DNA from: Brevinematales bacterium
Lineage (GTDB): Bacteria > Spirochaetota > Brevinematia > Brevinematales > Thermospiraceae
NCBI GenBank assembly: GCA_026417555.1
Contig: JAOADA010000003.1
Coordinates: 124,001-188,000, forward strand
Length of the DNA: 64,000 nt
Direction of reading: 5' to 3'
In this document: piece after piece, positions 8,170 through 15,923 of the stretch
How the letters are laid out: each line of letters begins with the position of its first letter
Numbering within the stretch: position 1 is the first letter of the stretch
Program-made: the position numbers and the translations under genes
Notes under the pieces: model-generated
What the model was told of the DNA's origin: nothing
Seen by the model: only the letters and a program-made list of their open reading frames with translations
Database searches by the model: none

Positions 8170-8967
8170 TCAGATATCCAAAAGCCACAAGGCATTTTTG
8201 GAGAAGATGAGTTCCTCATTGAGTTTTCCGAGATCAAGAGAGCAAATCTTATCTCTCATCTGGGCAGGCCTTACCCACGGAAAATCACTCCCAAAAAGCA
8301 CACGATACGGCTCATGGGCAAGGATCATCTCCTTAAAAAGGGTATTGGGGAGTTCCAAACAGAAAGAGGTATCAAGATAAAGTGAGGGAAGCCCTATGAG
8401 GTGATTAGCAACCTCTTCCCACTGTCGATATCCCCCCATATGGGCGAGAATGACCCGAAGCCCACGTACTTTGAGGACTTCTTTCAACCGTTTTGGGGTA
8501 GCATGGGTTTCTGCAAAAGCCACATCACTTCCCGCATGCAGAAGAAGCAAAAAATTATACCTTGCACAGAGCTCATAAAACATCGCAAGACGAGGATCAT
8601 CAGGATAAAAATGCTGATACTCGGGATGGATTTTTATCCCCCGTATCCCGTGCTTGGCCAAAAAATCCATCTCTTCTTCAAGACTTCCCACCTGAGGAAA
8701 ATCCGGATGGTACGTAGCAAAGCAATGTACCCGACTCTGTTTTTGGTTCCATTCCACCATTTTCCGATTGATGGAGATCACCTGATCTGGCTTGGTTGCC
8801 ACAGGAAGATTGACCGCCATGGCAACCCCATCCTCGTCCATGAAACGAACAAGACTCGCATATGTCCCGTCTCCGTAAAGGGTATGACCACTCGACTCAC
8901 TCATCACTTTCATAGCTTTGGGAGCCACACTCTCAGGATAGAAATGAGTATGAAAATCAATAAGCAT
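8170..8967 (-). CDS. Amidohydrolase family protein (Amidohydro_2 type)
   Basis: A 265-residue metal-dependent hydrolase with a TIM-barrel pattern. Metal ligands are visible as HTHFYP at residues 6-11, a His in GIKIHP at about 117, a His in LLLHAG at about 142, AHMGG at about 176, and the catalytic Asp in FGSDFPW at about 224. This set fits the Amidohydro_2 (ACMSD/decarboxylase-like) group better than TatD. The substrate is unknown. Its ATG overlaps the alr stop by 1 nt (TAATG), so it is translationally coupled to alr. A peptidoglycan-linked or housekeeping role is only inferred from that context. Confidence 0.82.
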   Translation of the reverse strand: MLIDFHTHFYPESVAPKAMKVMSESSGHTLYGDGTYASLVRFMDEDGVAMAVNLPVATKPDQVISINRKMVEWNQKQSRVHCFATYHPDFPQVGSLEEEMDFLAKHGIRGIKIHPEYQHFYPDDPRLAMFYELCARYNFLLLLHAGSDVAFAETHATPKRLKEVLKVRGLRVILAHMGGYRQWEEVANHLIGLPSLYLDTSFCLELPNTLFKEMILAHEPYRVLFGSDFPWVRPAQMRDKICSLDLGKLNEELIFSKNALWLLDI

Positions 8968-10082
8968 TATGCCCCCTTATACACACGGGGAACACGCTTC
9001 GATACCCCACACATCACCTCATAGGGGATACGTCCACTCTTCGCAGCAAATTCACCAATGGGAAGAGAGTGTCCAAATATTTCCACCTCTGTTCCCTCTT
9101 GAAGAGTCCCAGGAGATTCCCCCAGACTTACCATCATGTAATCCATACATACACGCCCAACCTGAGGATAACGTTTTCCCTCTATCACTACTTCGTACTT
9201 TCCCGATCCAAGGGTGGGTACCCCATCTGCATACCCTACAGGAAGGACGGCAATGGCTTCCCTTTCCCTCTGAACGGTATATTGTCTGAGATAACTCACC
9301 GTTTCCCCCCTGCGAAGTCTCTTAATCTGAACAATTCTGGTCTTGAAAACCATAAGGGGCAAAAGCTCTTTTGAGGTAGAGGATACTCCATAGAGAGAAA
9401 GTCCCGGCCTCACATGGGTAAAAGGATCTTTATACGAGGAAGGAACATTCCATAGAGCCTCGCTATTGGCAATATGCAAGAAGAAAGCATCTCTTCGATA
9501 GGGGGGTAGGTACTCTCTCACCTCAACACACCTTCGAATCTGCTCCTCAGAGAATTCCCTATCTACATCTGCTGAAGGAAAGTGCGAAAACATCCCTTCT
9601 ACCCGAAGACCTTCCCATCCCGCTATTTCCTCCAGGATTGCTTTCGCCTCATCATACCTGATTCCTAAACGCCCCATACCCGTATCGATTTTCACATGAA
9701 CACGAAGACTTTTCCCAAACATTTTTGCCTTCTCATTCAGAAGCCTCGCATACGAATCAGAAATCACTGTAGATACCAAATCGTGGACAAGAAGTTCTTT
9801 CATCCCCCGCTCTTCAACAGGCCCAAGAATCAAAATATCCGAGGTTATTCCATGTTCTCGCAGTTCTATCGCCTCATCTAACGTCGCCACAGCAAAGAAG
9901 TTCACATTTTCCTTTTCCAAGAACTTGGCAATCTCTACGGCTCCATGACCATAGGCATCGGCTTTGACAACCGCCATGACGGATTTGCCGCCGATATGCT
10001 CTCGAATACGAGAAAGGTTGTGTCGAAGAAAAGAGAGGTTCACCTCCACCCACGTAGAACGAAAGGAATCTGTCACAAACAT
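8967..10082 (-). CDS. alr: Alanine racemase
   Basis: A protein of about 371 residues that interconverts L- and D-alanine for peptidoglycan. The PLP-binding lysine lies in VVKADAYGHGA, and the catalytic tyrosine region PGLSLYGVS is present. The C-terminal domain carries GETVSYLRQY, ALPVGYADG and QVGRVCMDYMMV, all Alr signatures. I chose ATG at 10082 (GAGG 7 nt upstream), giving MFVTDSFRSTWVEV; an ATG at 10100 would add six residues. It is the first gene of the long minus-strand run to 1, behind a promoter at 10111-10139. Confidence 0.95.
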   Translation of the reverse strand: MFVTDSFRSTWVEVNLSFLRHNLSRIREHIGGKSVMAVVKADAYGHGAVEIAKFLEKENVNFFAVATLDEAIELREHGITSDILILGPVEERGMKELLVHDLVSTVISDSYARLLNEKAKMFGKSLRVHVKIDTGMGRLGIRYDEAKAILEEIAGWEGLRVEGMFSHFPSADVDREFSEEQIRRCVEVREYLPPYRRDAFFLHIANSEALWNVPSSYKDPFTHVRPGLSLYGVSSTSKELLPLMVFKTRIVQIKRLRRGETVSYLRQYTVQREREAIAVLPVGYADGVPTLGSGKYEVVIEGKRYPQVGRVCMDYMMVSLGESPGTLQEGTEVEIFGHSLPIGEFAAKSGRIPYEVMCGVSKRVPRVYKGA

Positions 10083-10110
10083 TGTCTTTCCTCTTGTCAT
10101 GTTTCCCTAT

Positions 10111-10139
10111 ATTATGGCACAAACAAGGTTTTTTTTCAA
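10111..10139 (-). promoter_or_regulatory. Predicted vegetative promoter for alr
   Basis: On the minus strand TTGAAA (10139-10134) and CATAAT (10116-10111) are separated by 17 nt. The predicted transcript would start a few bases before the alr ribosome site. It lies just downstream of the terminator of the preceding lipoprotein gene. Confidence 0.55.
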
Positions 10140-10141
10140 AC

Positions 10142-10172
10142 AAAAAAGCCACCCCAACGGGTGGCTTTTCTT
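10142..10172 (-). terminator. Rho-independent terminator of lipoprotein gene
   Basis: AAAAGCCACCC, a short CAAC loop and GGGTGGCTTTT form a strong symmetrical hairpin with T-rich flanks. It lies just downstream of the lipoprotein gene ending at 10185 and just upstream of the alr promoter. Confidence 0.9.
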
Positions 10173-10184
10173 CATGGGCAACGG

Positions 10185-10868
10185 CTATTCTCCCTGAGCA
10201 ACCTGACTCTCGTACTGGTTGATACTCTCAAGAACCTTTCGGGCTTTGTTCTGAAGATCTTTGTTCACAGGTTTGGGTTGTTTTTCCCACGCATCCTTAC
10301 GAGCCTTCTCGAAAATAGCATAGGGCATCGCATACTGCTTGTAGTAGATGTAATAGGTTTTGGACTCACCACCCTGGACCTCCTGAACATACTCCCAGTA
10401 ATCAGCCACATTCATAGCCCCCGAGATGTTGACGTTCTTGGAAACAGCAGCAATAGTTTCTTCAAAGTAGGTTTCAAGTGCTTTGTCCGAATCAGGGTCA
10501 AGCATACCGGCACGAGCAAGAGCAAACTCACGAGTGGCAACTTGCTTGATGGCTTCAGTCAGTTTGGCAATCTTCTCTGCCTCAGCAAGACGAGCGGCAT
10601 TGTCTTTGCGAACAGCCTGAGCAGAAACTGTGAGGTATATAGTTTTCACCCCTTCCTCATCCTTGCCAATATACCATCGCTTGTTTACCCACTTTGGCTT
10701 GGGCTCTTCGCTTGCCTGAATCGTATACACCTTGATCCTCAACGCTTCAGCATCAGGAGAGGTTTGTTGAGGCTGTTGAGGAGCAGGCTGGGGCTTTTTG
10801 CCACCACAACTTGCCACCATCACAACTCCCATGGCTACCATCATGAGAAACCACACAGATCTTTTCAT
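10185..10868 (-). CDS. Lipoprotein with LPP20-like features
   Basis: A 227-residue lipoprotein with signal MKRSVWFLMMVAMGVVMVASC (lipobox VASC). A Pro/Gln linker follows at about 24-40. The folded part has WVNKRWYIGKDEEGVKTIYLTV, then an alpha-helical stretch rich in Ala, Lys and Glu with RLAEAEKIAKLTEAIKQVA, which resembles the LPP20/FlgT-N pattern of a conserved repeat of Ala-rich helix after a strand. A later block, YYIYYKQYAMPYAIFEKARKDAW, is also typical of these envelope proteins. It lies 44 nt downstream of a second lipoprotein with related features. The family call is by eye. Confidence 0.6.
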   Translation of the reverse strand: MKRSVWFLMMVAMGVVMVASCGGKKPQPAPQQPQQTSPDAEALRIKVYTIQASEEPKPKWVNKRWYIGKDEEGVKTIYLTVSAQAVRKDNAARLAEAEKIAKLTEAIKQVATREFALARAGMLDPDSDKALETYFEETIAAVSKNVNISGAMNVADYWEYVQEVQGGESKTYYIYYKQYAMPYAIFEKARKDAWEKQPKPVNKDLQNKARKVLESINQYESQVAQGE

Positions 10869-10912
10869 AAGATCCTCCTTTTGTATATTTTTCTTTTATC
10901 TTTTTTCCATGC

Positions 10913-12187
10913 TTACTGCATGGTAAAAATCAGTTCGTTTCCTCGCAGAGTCGAGAGATCAAGAGCCTCAAAGCCTGGTTTCGTGGTTACCCCATCAAAG
11001 ATAATCTCCATCAATTCATTGGGGTTTCCTTGAAACTGAACCTCGTACTCTGCTGTCCTATCGTTTTTGGAGTAGAGGGTTTGCTTCACACTTTTCACCC
11101 TCTCCAGTTTGGAAACTGTTGAGGCAAACGAGGTCGCATCACGAGCCGAGCCAACCTCAATCAGTCTCACCGTATAAAATCTACCACCACTCACGTACTT
11201 TTTCAAGGTAGTGAGGAGTTCAGTTGTCACTTTTTTTGCACCATCCCGCATACTGGCAGTGATAGAAGCCTCAAGAGAAGGGGAATCGTATTCTTGCCCA
11301 CCCTTTTGGATACTTGCTATCACCCGTGCCCCTGTACGAACATAGAGCTTGAGGTCAAGAATCACATGGGCTGTTGTTCCCTGACGATAGGTCACCGTGG
11401 GGGTAACTTCACCATAGAGCTCAGCATACACCTGTTGTGCCAAAAGAAGCCCCAGACCCACATTTCCACGGGCCTCCTCCTGGAGAAGATTTTTCTCCTG
11501 GGCAATCTTTTCTGCTGACTCAAGATCAAACACCTGAATCCCATTTTGGAGAAGTTCCTGGTTAAGAAGTTGCACCGCCCTCCTGGCATATTTTTCGGCA
11601 TCAGCATCAGAACTTTTCTTGAGGGCCGAAGGATTGTAGTAAATCAAGATGCTTAAGCCAGAAATATCTACCGAAGAGAGATCTGGCTCTGGTTCCGATG
11701 TCTTTCGTTCTTCTTTCATCTCCGGAGCTGCCACGGGCGACGATGGTTGTGTCACACTCCCTCCACCAAGAAATCCAGCCGCTTGAAGGTCTTCTCGGAG
11801 TTTCTTCGTAGCAATAGTGGCTCGCAAAGCAAGAATGAGATCACCATTGTCATCCCGTTTGGTTGAGGTCCATTCTTTCTGGAGAATGTAGGGGGAAAAC
11901 TGCGCCTCAGTATTCAGAAACTGGCCATCAATTGCATTCTTTTGAGAACTATAAGACTTCTCTCCCAGAATAGTCACAAGAGCCTTTCGCATCACATCTT
12001 GATACGCCATCTTCCGACTCGCGGCAAACTCAGAGGCCTTGCCGACCCCCTCAAAGGTCATTTTTTCTGGAAAACTCTGTACTGGTACCTGTGGAGAAGA
12101 TGGTTCCTCCACCCTTGCCTCTGGGGGACGAGGAGCCCCACAAGAAGCAAGAAACAAAACGATAAGTAACCATCGAAACCATTTCAT
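10913..12187 (-). CDS. Lipoprotein with FlgT/CsgG-like middle domain
   Basis: A 424-residue lipoprotein (signal MKWFRWLLIVLFLASC). After a Pro-rich linker, MTFEGVGKASEFAASRKMAYQDVMRKAL (about 43-70) looks like the LPP20-type FlgT N-terminal domain. Residues about 180-320 look like a FlgT-M/CsgG-type nucleoside-like fold, with LSILIYYNPSALKK, NVGLGLLLAQQVYAELYG and VILDLKLYVRTGARVIA. The C-terminal 90 residues (FYTVRLIEVG... to EFQVQF-like strands) form a further beta-alpha domain. FlgT in Vibrio builds the H-ring of the flagellar motor; whether this protein is a flagellar, secretion or stress factor is not shown. It has a promoter of its own at 12220-12248. Confidence 0.55.
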   Translation of the reverse strand: MKWFRWLLIVLFLASCGAPRPPEARVEEPSSPQVPVQSFPEKMTFEGVGKASEFAASRKMAYQDVMRKALVTILGEKSYSSQKNAIDGQFLNTEAQFSPYILQKEWTSTKRDDNGDLILALRATIATKKLREDLQAAGFLGGGSVTQPSSPVAAPEMKEERKTSEPEPDLSSVDISGLSILIYYNPSALKKSSDADAEKYARRAVQLLNQELLQNGIQVFDLESAEKIAQEKNLLQEEARGNVGLGLLLAQQVYAELYGEVTPTVTYRQGTTAHVILDLKLYVRTGARVIASIQKGGQEYDSPSLEASITASMRDGAKKVTTELLTTLKKYVSGGRFYTVRLIEVGSARDATSFASTVSKLERVKSVKQTLYSKNDRTAEYEVQFQGNPNELMEIIFDGVTTKPGFEALDLSTLRGNELIFTMQ

Positions 12188-12219
12188 AGTGTACTCCTTT
12201 TTCTCCTTTTTCCAGAAAT

Positions 12220-12248
12220 ATACTACACCCAGTTGAATTTTTTTTCAA
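12220..12248 (-). promoter_or_regulatory. Predicted promoter for the lipoprotein pair
   Basis: TTGAAA (12248-12243) and TAGTAT (12225-12220) lie 17 nt apart on the minus strand, about 35 nt before the start codon at 12187. The -10 box is a weak match, so confidence is moderate. Confidence 0.45.
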
Positions 12249-12270
12249 GAAAAACCCCTCTCAAAACATA

Positions 12271-12300
12271 AAAAAACGGGCTGCTTGAGCAGCCCGTTTG
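12271..12300 (-). terminator. Rho-independent terminator of CBM48-like lipoprotein gene
   Basis: AACGGGCTGCT and AGCAGCCCGTT form a perfect stem with a 4-nt loop, followed on the minus strand by a run of T, just after the lipoprotein gene ending at 12320. Confidence 0.92.
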
Positions 12301-12319
12301 TCTTCTTCAAAAAGAACGC

Positions 12320-12742
12320 TTATTCAACGTCAATATAGGCGTTCTTCCCACCGAAGCCATCATCCATGAAACCTGTGGGTTTGGGTTCCATCTGGTCAAT
12401 AACCTCGGACTGATCCTGGAAGATCCACTGGCCATCGGCAGTATACTTGTAGATGTAGCGACCAGGAGCAAACTCAACGGTGATAGCCCAAGAACCATCT
12501 GACTTCTTTTCCATAGCATAGTTAGGATCAGAAGGATTCCATCCATTGAAGTCACCAACAAGGTTCATCACCCCATACTCTTCTCCAGGAAGAGGCTTGT
12601 AAGAGAACGTAATCTTCCCAGCTTTCACCTTGCCACCGGTACCTTTCGAAGCCTTGGCAGCTCCACTTCCGCTTCCACCACAAGCCACAAGCATAGAAGC
12701 CACAAAAAGCACTGCCAGAGTAGCCAGAACAGTCTTCTTCAT
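12320..12742 (-). CDS. Small lipoprotein with CBM48/AMPK-type glycan-binding fold
   Basis: A 140-residue lipoprotein with signal MKKTVLATLAVLFVASMLVAC. After a Gly/Ser/Lys linker, residues about 40-140 match the E-set glycogen-binding (CBM48/AMPK beta) pattern: VNLVGDFNGW-like FNGWNP, then KKSDGSWAITVEFAPGRYIYKY with the classical W and Y at the ligand face, and WIFQDQ. The glycan, if any, is unknown; such domains bind alpha-glucans in known members. The start at 12742 is preceded by GGAGGTAAGG; 54 upstream codons of the same frame are not used because they precede the promoter. It stands alone between its own promoter and terminator. Confidence 0.75.
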   Translation of the reverse strand: MKKTVLATLAVLFVASMLVACGGSGSGAAKASKGTGGKVKAGKITFSYKPLPGEEYGVMNLVGDFNGWNPSDPNYAMEKKSDGSWAITVEFAPGRYIYKYTADGQWIFQDQSEVIDQMEPKPTGFMDDGFGGKNAYIDVE

Positions 12743-12777
12743 AGACCTTACCTCCATTCTATGATTTTGTTTCCTAT

Positions 12778-12805
12778 ATGATAGCATATTTCTCAAAAAA
12801 ATCAA
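12778..12805 (-). promoter_or_regulatory. Predicted promoter for the CBM48-like lipoprotein
   Basis: TTGATT (12805-12800) and TATCAT (12783-12778) lie 16 nt apart on the minus strand, followed by the gene start at 12742. Confidence 0.55.
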
Positions 12806-12950
12806 GTATTTTTCGAAAATTTTTTTGCTCGTTTGCACTGAGAGTACCCTTGTGTTCCGTATATTTTGCAAAAGGTATTCCTTTTTCCTTTTCTGTCTTG
12901 ACATACCACAGGATCATAAATCGTCACACGCATGCTTTGTCATCTCTTTT

Positions 12951-12979
12951 TTGCCATATCAAATTGTTTGTGATATAAT
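12951..12979 (+). promoter_or_regulatory. Predicted strong promoter for the ABC-2 exporter operon
   Basis: TTGCCA (12951-12956), 17 nt, TATAAT (12974-12979). The -10 is preceded directly by TGA, which fits an extended -10. The first start codon follows at 12999 with an AAAGGAG ribosome site. Confidence 0.8.
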
Positions 12980-12998
12980 AACAGCAAAGGAGAACACT

Positions 12999-13910
12999 AT
13001 GCCTGAAATGGCCATCCTGGTCGAGGGTGTAAACAAGTACTACAAAAACTTTCAAGCCCTAAAAAATGTCTCGTTCTCGGTCCAGAAAGGGGAATGCTAT
13101 GGTCTTCTCGGTCCCAATGGGGCTGGAAAAACTACCATGATGAAGATCCTCTATGGGCGTGTCTTTCACTCTCCCTCTCAGGGAAAAATTTCCATCTTTG
13201 GGCTCGATCCCCACAAACAATCCCTTGAGATTAGGTTCCTCACGGGGATTGTTCCCCAAGACGATAACCTCGACTATGAGCTCTCTGTGGAGGAAAACCT
13301 GGCTATCTACAGTCGATACTATGGCCTTGCCAGAAAGTACGCACTTTCCCGGATAGAAGAACTCCTGGATTTCATGGACCTTTCCGACAAACGCAAGGCA
13401 AACATTCGAGAACTCTCAGGGGGAATGAAACGACGGCTCATTATTGCACGCGCTCTTCTCCACTCTCCCAAACTCCTGATCCTGGACGAACCTACTACAG
13501 GGCTGGATCCCCAGGTGAGACACCATATCTGGGACAAACTTCGCATCCTTTTACGAGAGGGGGTCACCATCCTTCTTACTACCCATTATATGGATGAGGC
13601 ATTTCAGATAGCGGATAGGCTCATGATCCTTCATGAGGGAGAAAAAATAGCCGAGGGGAAACCCTCTGAACTCATCCAATCCCATATAGAGCCGTATGTT
13701 TATGAAATACCCCAAAAAAAGGCCAGTTCGTGCCAACCATCAGGGTATGTACGAATAGAGAAATCTGGAGAAATGATCCGCTACTATGCCCATGACATCA
13801 CCGTTCTCCAGCATCTTGCTGAATGCGTTCCCCCAGGAACAGGGTTTATCCGCCAGGCAAATCTCGAAGATGTGTTTTTAAAACTGACAGGGAGAGAACT
13901 CCATGAATAA
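12999..13910 (+). CDS. ABC-2 type exporter, ATP-binding subunit
   Basis: A 303-residue ATPase of the NodI/DrrA (ABC-2) type. Walker A is GPNGAGKTT, the Q-loop is GIVPQDDNLD, the signature is LSGGMKRRL, Walker B is LLILDEPTTGLD and the H-loop is LLTTHYMDEA. After the ATPase core (about 1-215) a C-terminal region of about 85 residues shows the NodI-like extension. The next gene encodes its membrane partner and overlaps by 8 nt. It may export a polysaccharide, lipid or drug; the following outer-membrane gene suggests envelope transport, which is inference. The start at 12999 was chosen because it follows the promoter and has AAAGGAG. Confidence 0.93.
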   Translation: MPEMAILVEGVNKYYKNFQALKNVSFSVQKGECYGLLGPNGAGKTTMMKILYGRVFHSPSQGKISIFGLDPHKQSLEIRFLTGIVPQDDNLDYELSVEENLAIYSRYYGLARKYALSRIEELLDFMDLSDKRKANIRELSGGMKRRLIIARALLHSPKLLILDEPTTGLDPQVRHHIWDKLRILLREGVTILLTTHYMDEAFQIADRLMILHEGEKIAEGKPSELIQSHIEPYVYEIPQKKASSCQPSGYVRIEKSGEMIRYYAHDITVLQHLAECVPPGTGFIRQANLEDVFLKLTGRELHE

Positions 13911-14673
13911 ACTCCCCCATCCTTTCATCCGTATTTTCAGCGTCTGGTACAGACATTTTCGTGTGTATACAAGTAACCTTCTCAGCAATGGTTTTCCCCC
14001 TTTTTTTGAACCCCTCATTTTTCTTGCTGGAATAGGACTTGGTTTAGGGCAAGTTATCCGAGAAATGGATGGCATCCCCTATCTTGACTTTCTGGCAAGT
14101 GGTCTTTGCATCTCCACCGCCATGATGACCGCGTCGTATGAGTGTACCTTTGGAAGTTTTATCAGGCTCGAGTACGAAAAGATCTATGATGGTATCCTTG
14201 CCGCTCCTCTCTCTCTTTCTGAGATGGTAATAGGAGAGATTCTCTGGGCAGGAAGCAAGGGGTTTTTCTTTTCTTTGGCAGTAGTCTCCGTGGTTTCTCT
14301 TTTTGGGATTCTTCGAACACCGTGGGTGCTTTTTATCCCTTTTGTGGGATTTCTCACAGGGCTTATGTTTGCCTCTCTGAGCCTGTTTGTGACCTCGTTT
14401 GTCAAAAATATTGACCATTTTAGTTTTTATATGACGGGCTTCTTGTCACCGATGTTTTTCTTCTCTGGAATTGTGTTTCCCACCTCGAGTCTTCCTTCTT
14501 GGCTTATCCCTATTACTGAGATCCTTCCTCTCACCCACGCTGTCCGCCTGGCTCGGGCCATCCTTTTCCACAGATACGAATGGCTTTTTGGGGATATCCT
14601 TTTCTTGGGAGTCGGGATCCTTATCTTTACCATCTTGAGCATCCAAGGACTAGCCAAACGCATGATTCAATAA
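13903..14673 (+). CDS. ABC-2 type exporter, membrane permease
   Basis: A 256-residue integral membrane protein with six hydrophobic helices and the NodJ-type pattern: FFEPLIFLAGIGLGLG early, YLDFLASGLCISTAMMTASYE, and GFLSPMFFFSGIVFPTSSLPSW before the last helices, matching the ABC-2 permease signature. It pairs with the ATPase whose gene overlaps by 8 nt. Its substrate is unknown. The ORF ends 12 nt before the outer-membrane gene, so all four genes from 12999 to 17438 may be one operon. Confidence 0.9.
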   Translation: MNKLPHPFIRIFSVWYRHFRVYTSNLLSNGFPPFFEPLIFLAGIGLGLGQVIREMDGIPYLDFLASGLCISTAMMTASYECTFGSFIRLEYEKIYDGILAAPLSLSEMVIGEILWAGSKGFFFSLAVVSVVSLFGILRTPWVLFIPFVGFLTGLMFASLSLFVTSFVKNIDHFSFYMTGFLSPMFFFSGIVFPTSSLPSWLIPITEILPLTHAVRLARAILFHRYEWLFGDILFLGVGILIFTILSIQGLAKRMIQ

Positions 14674-14685
14674 AAGGAGCATGGT

Positions 14686-15864
14686 ATGAAAAAATTTTTC
14701 CCTCTTTTCCTACTTTTTCTCTTTGTTGAGCATGGATTCGGGGTAACGATTGAGAGGATCATCATTAAGGGAAACAGTGAAACCGAGGCACAAACCATCC
14801 TTTTCTTCTTCCAGGAATATGAAGAAGGCAAAACATTTTCAGAGGAGGAACTCTCGCAAGCATTGAGTAATTGGGTGCGTCGACTGGAGAGAACAGGCTG
14901 GTTTCGTAACATCCGAGTAAGCACTGAGTTTGTAGGAGAAAATCGTGTGGCTGTTTCCCTTGAACTCAACGAGCGTTTCTTTTATACTGCCCAACTCTTT
15001 GACCATGCCGTGGGCTTTGGCAAACAAAACCTGTGGGGCAAAGGCAAGGAGATCTTTTTTGAAGTAGGACCAATCCAAAAAAAGATCACTCTCACTGATC
15101 ACATGTATAACTTCTGGCCTTTCTTCTACCAGGTTTCTCTGGGAACTACAGAAGAAGATCTTGTCGAATACGCAGAAGATTTCTACAGGACACTCCCGAC
15201 TTTGAGGCAGAAAGGAGACGCCAAAGTAGGATGGTATCTTCGTCCTGATCATACCTTGAGTATAGGGGTATCCGGACAAATTATCATGCAAACCAACCAA
15301 ATGCCCTTAGAAAGTGTTTCCTATGCCTCACTCGGGTATTTGATAGACACTCGTCGTGGGTATCCCGCCTTTTCCTCTGGATGGCACTGGGAGAATTTCC
15401 TCCGTGTGTTTCTCCCTACTATGGCATGCTCCTGGGAATCAACCGCTTCCTTTCATTATCCCCTCGGAAAAACTTGGCAAATAGGCACCAAATGGCATCA
15501 TGGTATATCGTATGGCAATCTCCCTACCTCAAGCCAGTATCTTCTCCGTTCCATCAACGGCCTCCATACGCTCTCTCAAGAGAAAGGTCTTCTTGGCAAC
15601 CATTGTTGGGATATCCATGCGGAGATCCGCTGGAAGTTCTGGGATGTCATCCCGTTTTTGATCTTTGACATTCAGTTGGAAGGGGTAGGGTTTGGAGAGG
15701 CAGGAGAAGCCTGGACAGACTGGAACGAAGTAGGGAAACATCTTTTCCTTGTTTACGGGTTGGGACTTCGGATCTATGTGGATAGGTTTGCTATCAGAAC
15801 AGAGGCTGGAATAGACCAACAAGGAGAAACCGCTGTTTTGAGTTCCTTTGAACTTCCCTTTTGA
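14686..15864 (+). CDS. Omp85-like outer-membrane protein with one POTRA domain
   Basis: A 392-residue exported protein (signal MKKFFPLFLLFLFVEHGFG). Residues about 20-96 form one POTRA-like domain (IERIIIKGNSETEAQTILFFF, then RRLERTGWFRNIRVSTEFV and VAVSLELNER). The rest is strand-rich with alternating aromatic residues. It ends in a segment like the last Omp85 strands (YGLGLRIYVDRFAIRTEAGID and a terminal SFELPF with Phe at the C-terminus). Typical BamA has five POTRAs and about 800 residues, so this is a short member, closer to a TamA-like or patatin-linked barrel in size. It lies 12 nt downstream of the ABC-2 permease gene, suggesting an inner/outer-membrane export path, which is inference. 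Confidence 0.75.
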   Translation: MKKFFPLFLLFLFVEHGFGVTIERIIIKGNSETEAQTILFFFQEYEEGKTFSEEELSQALSNWVRRLERTGWFRNIRVSTEFVGENRVAVSLELNERFFYTAQLFDHAVGFGKQNLWGKGKEIFFEVGPIQKKITLTDHMYNFWPFFYQVSLGTTEEDLVEYAEDFYRTLPTLRQKGDAKVGWYLRPDHTLSIGVSGQIIMQTNQMPLESVSYASLGYLIDTRRGYPAFSSGWHWENFLRVFLPTMACSWESTASFHYPLGKTWQIGTKWHHGISYGNLPTSSQYLLRSINGLHTLSQEKGLLGNHCWDIHAEIRWKFWDVIPFLIFDIQLEGVGFGEAGEAWTDWNEVGKHLFLVYGLGLRIYVDRFAIRTEAGIDQQGETAVLSSFELPF

Positions 15865-15923
15865 GCGAATTGAAACGTAGAAAAAGTAAAGAAAAGCCCA
15901 AAATGCATAATGAAGGGGGGTCT

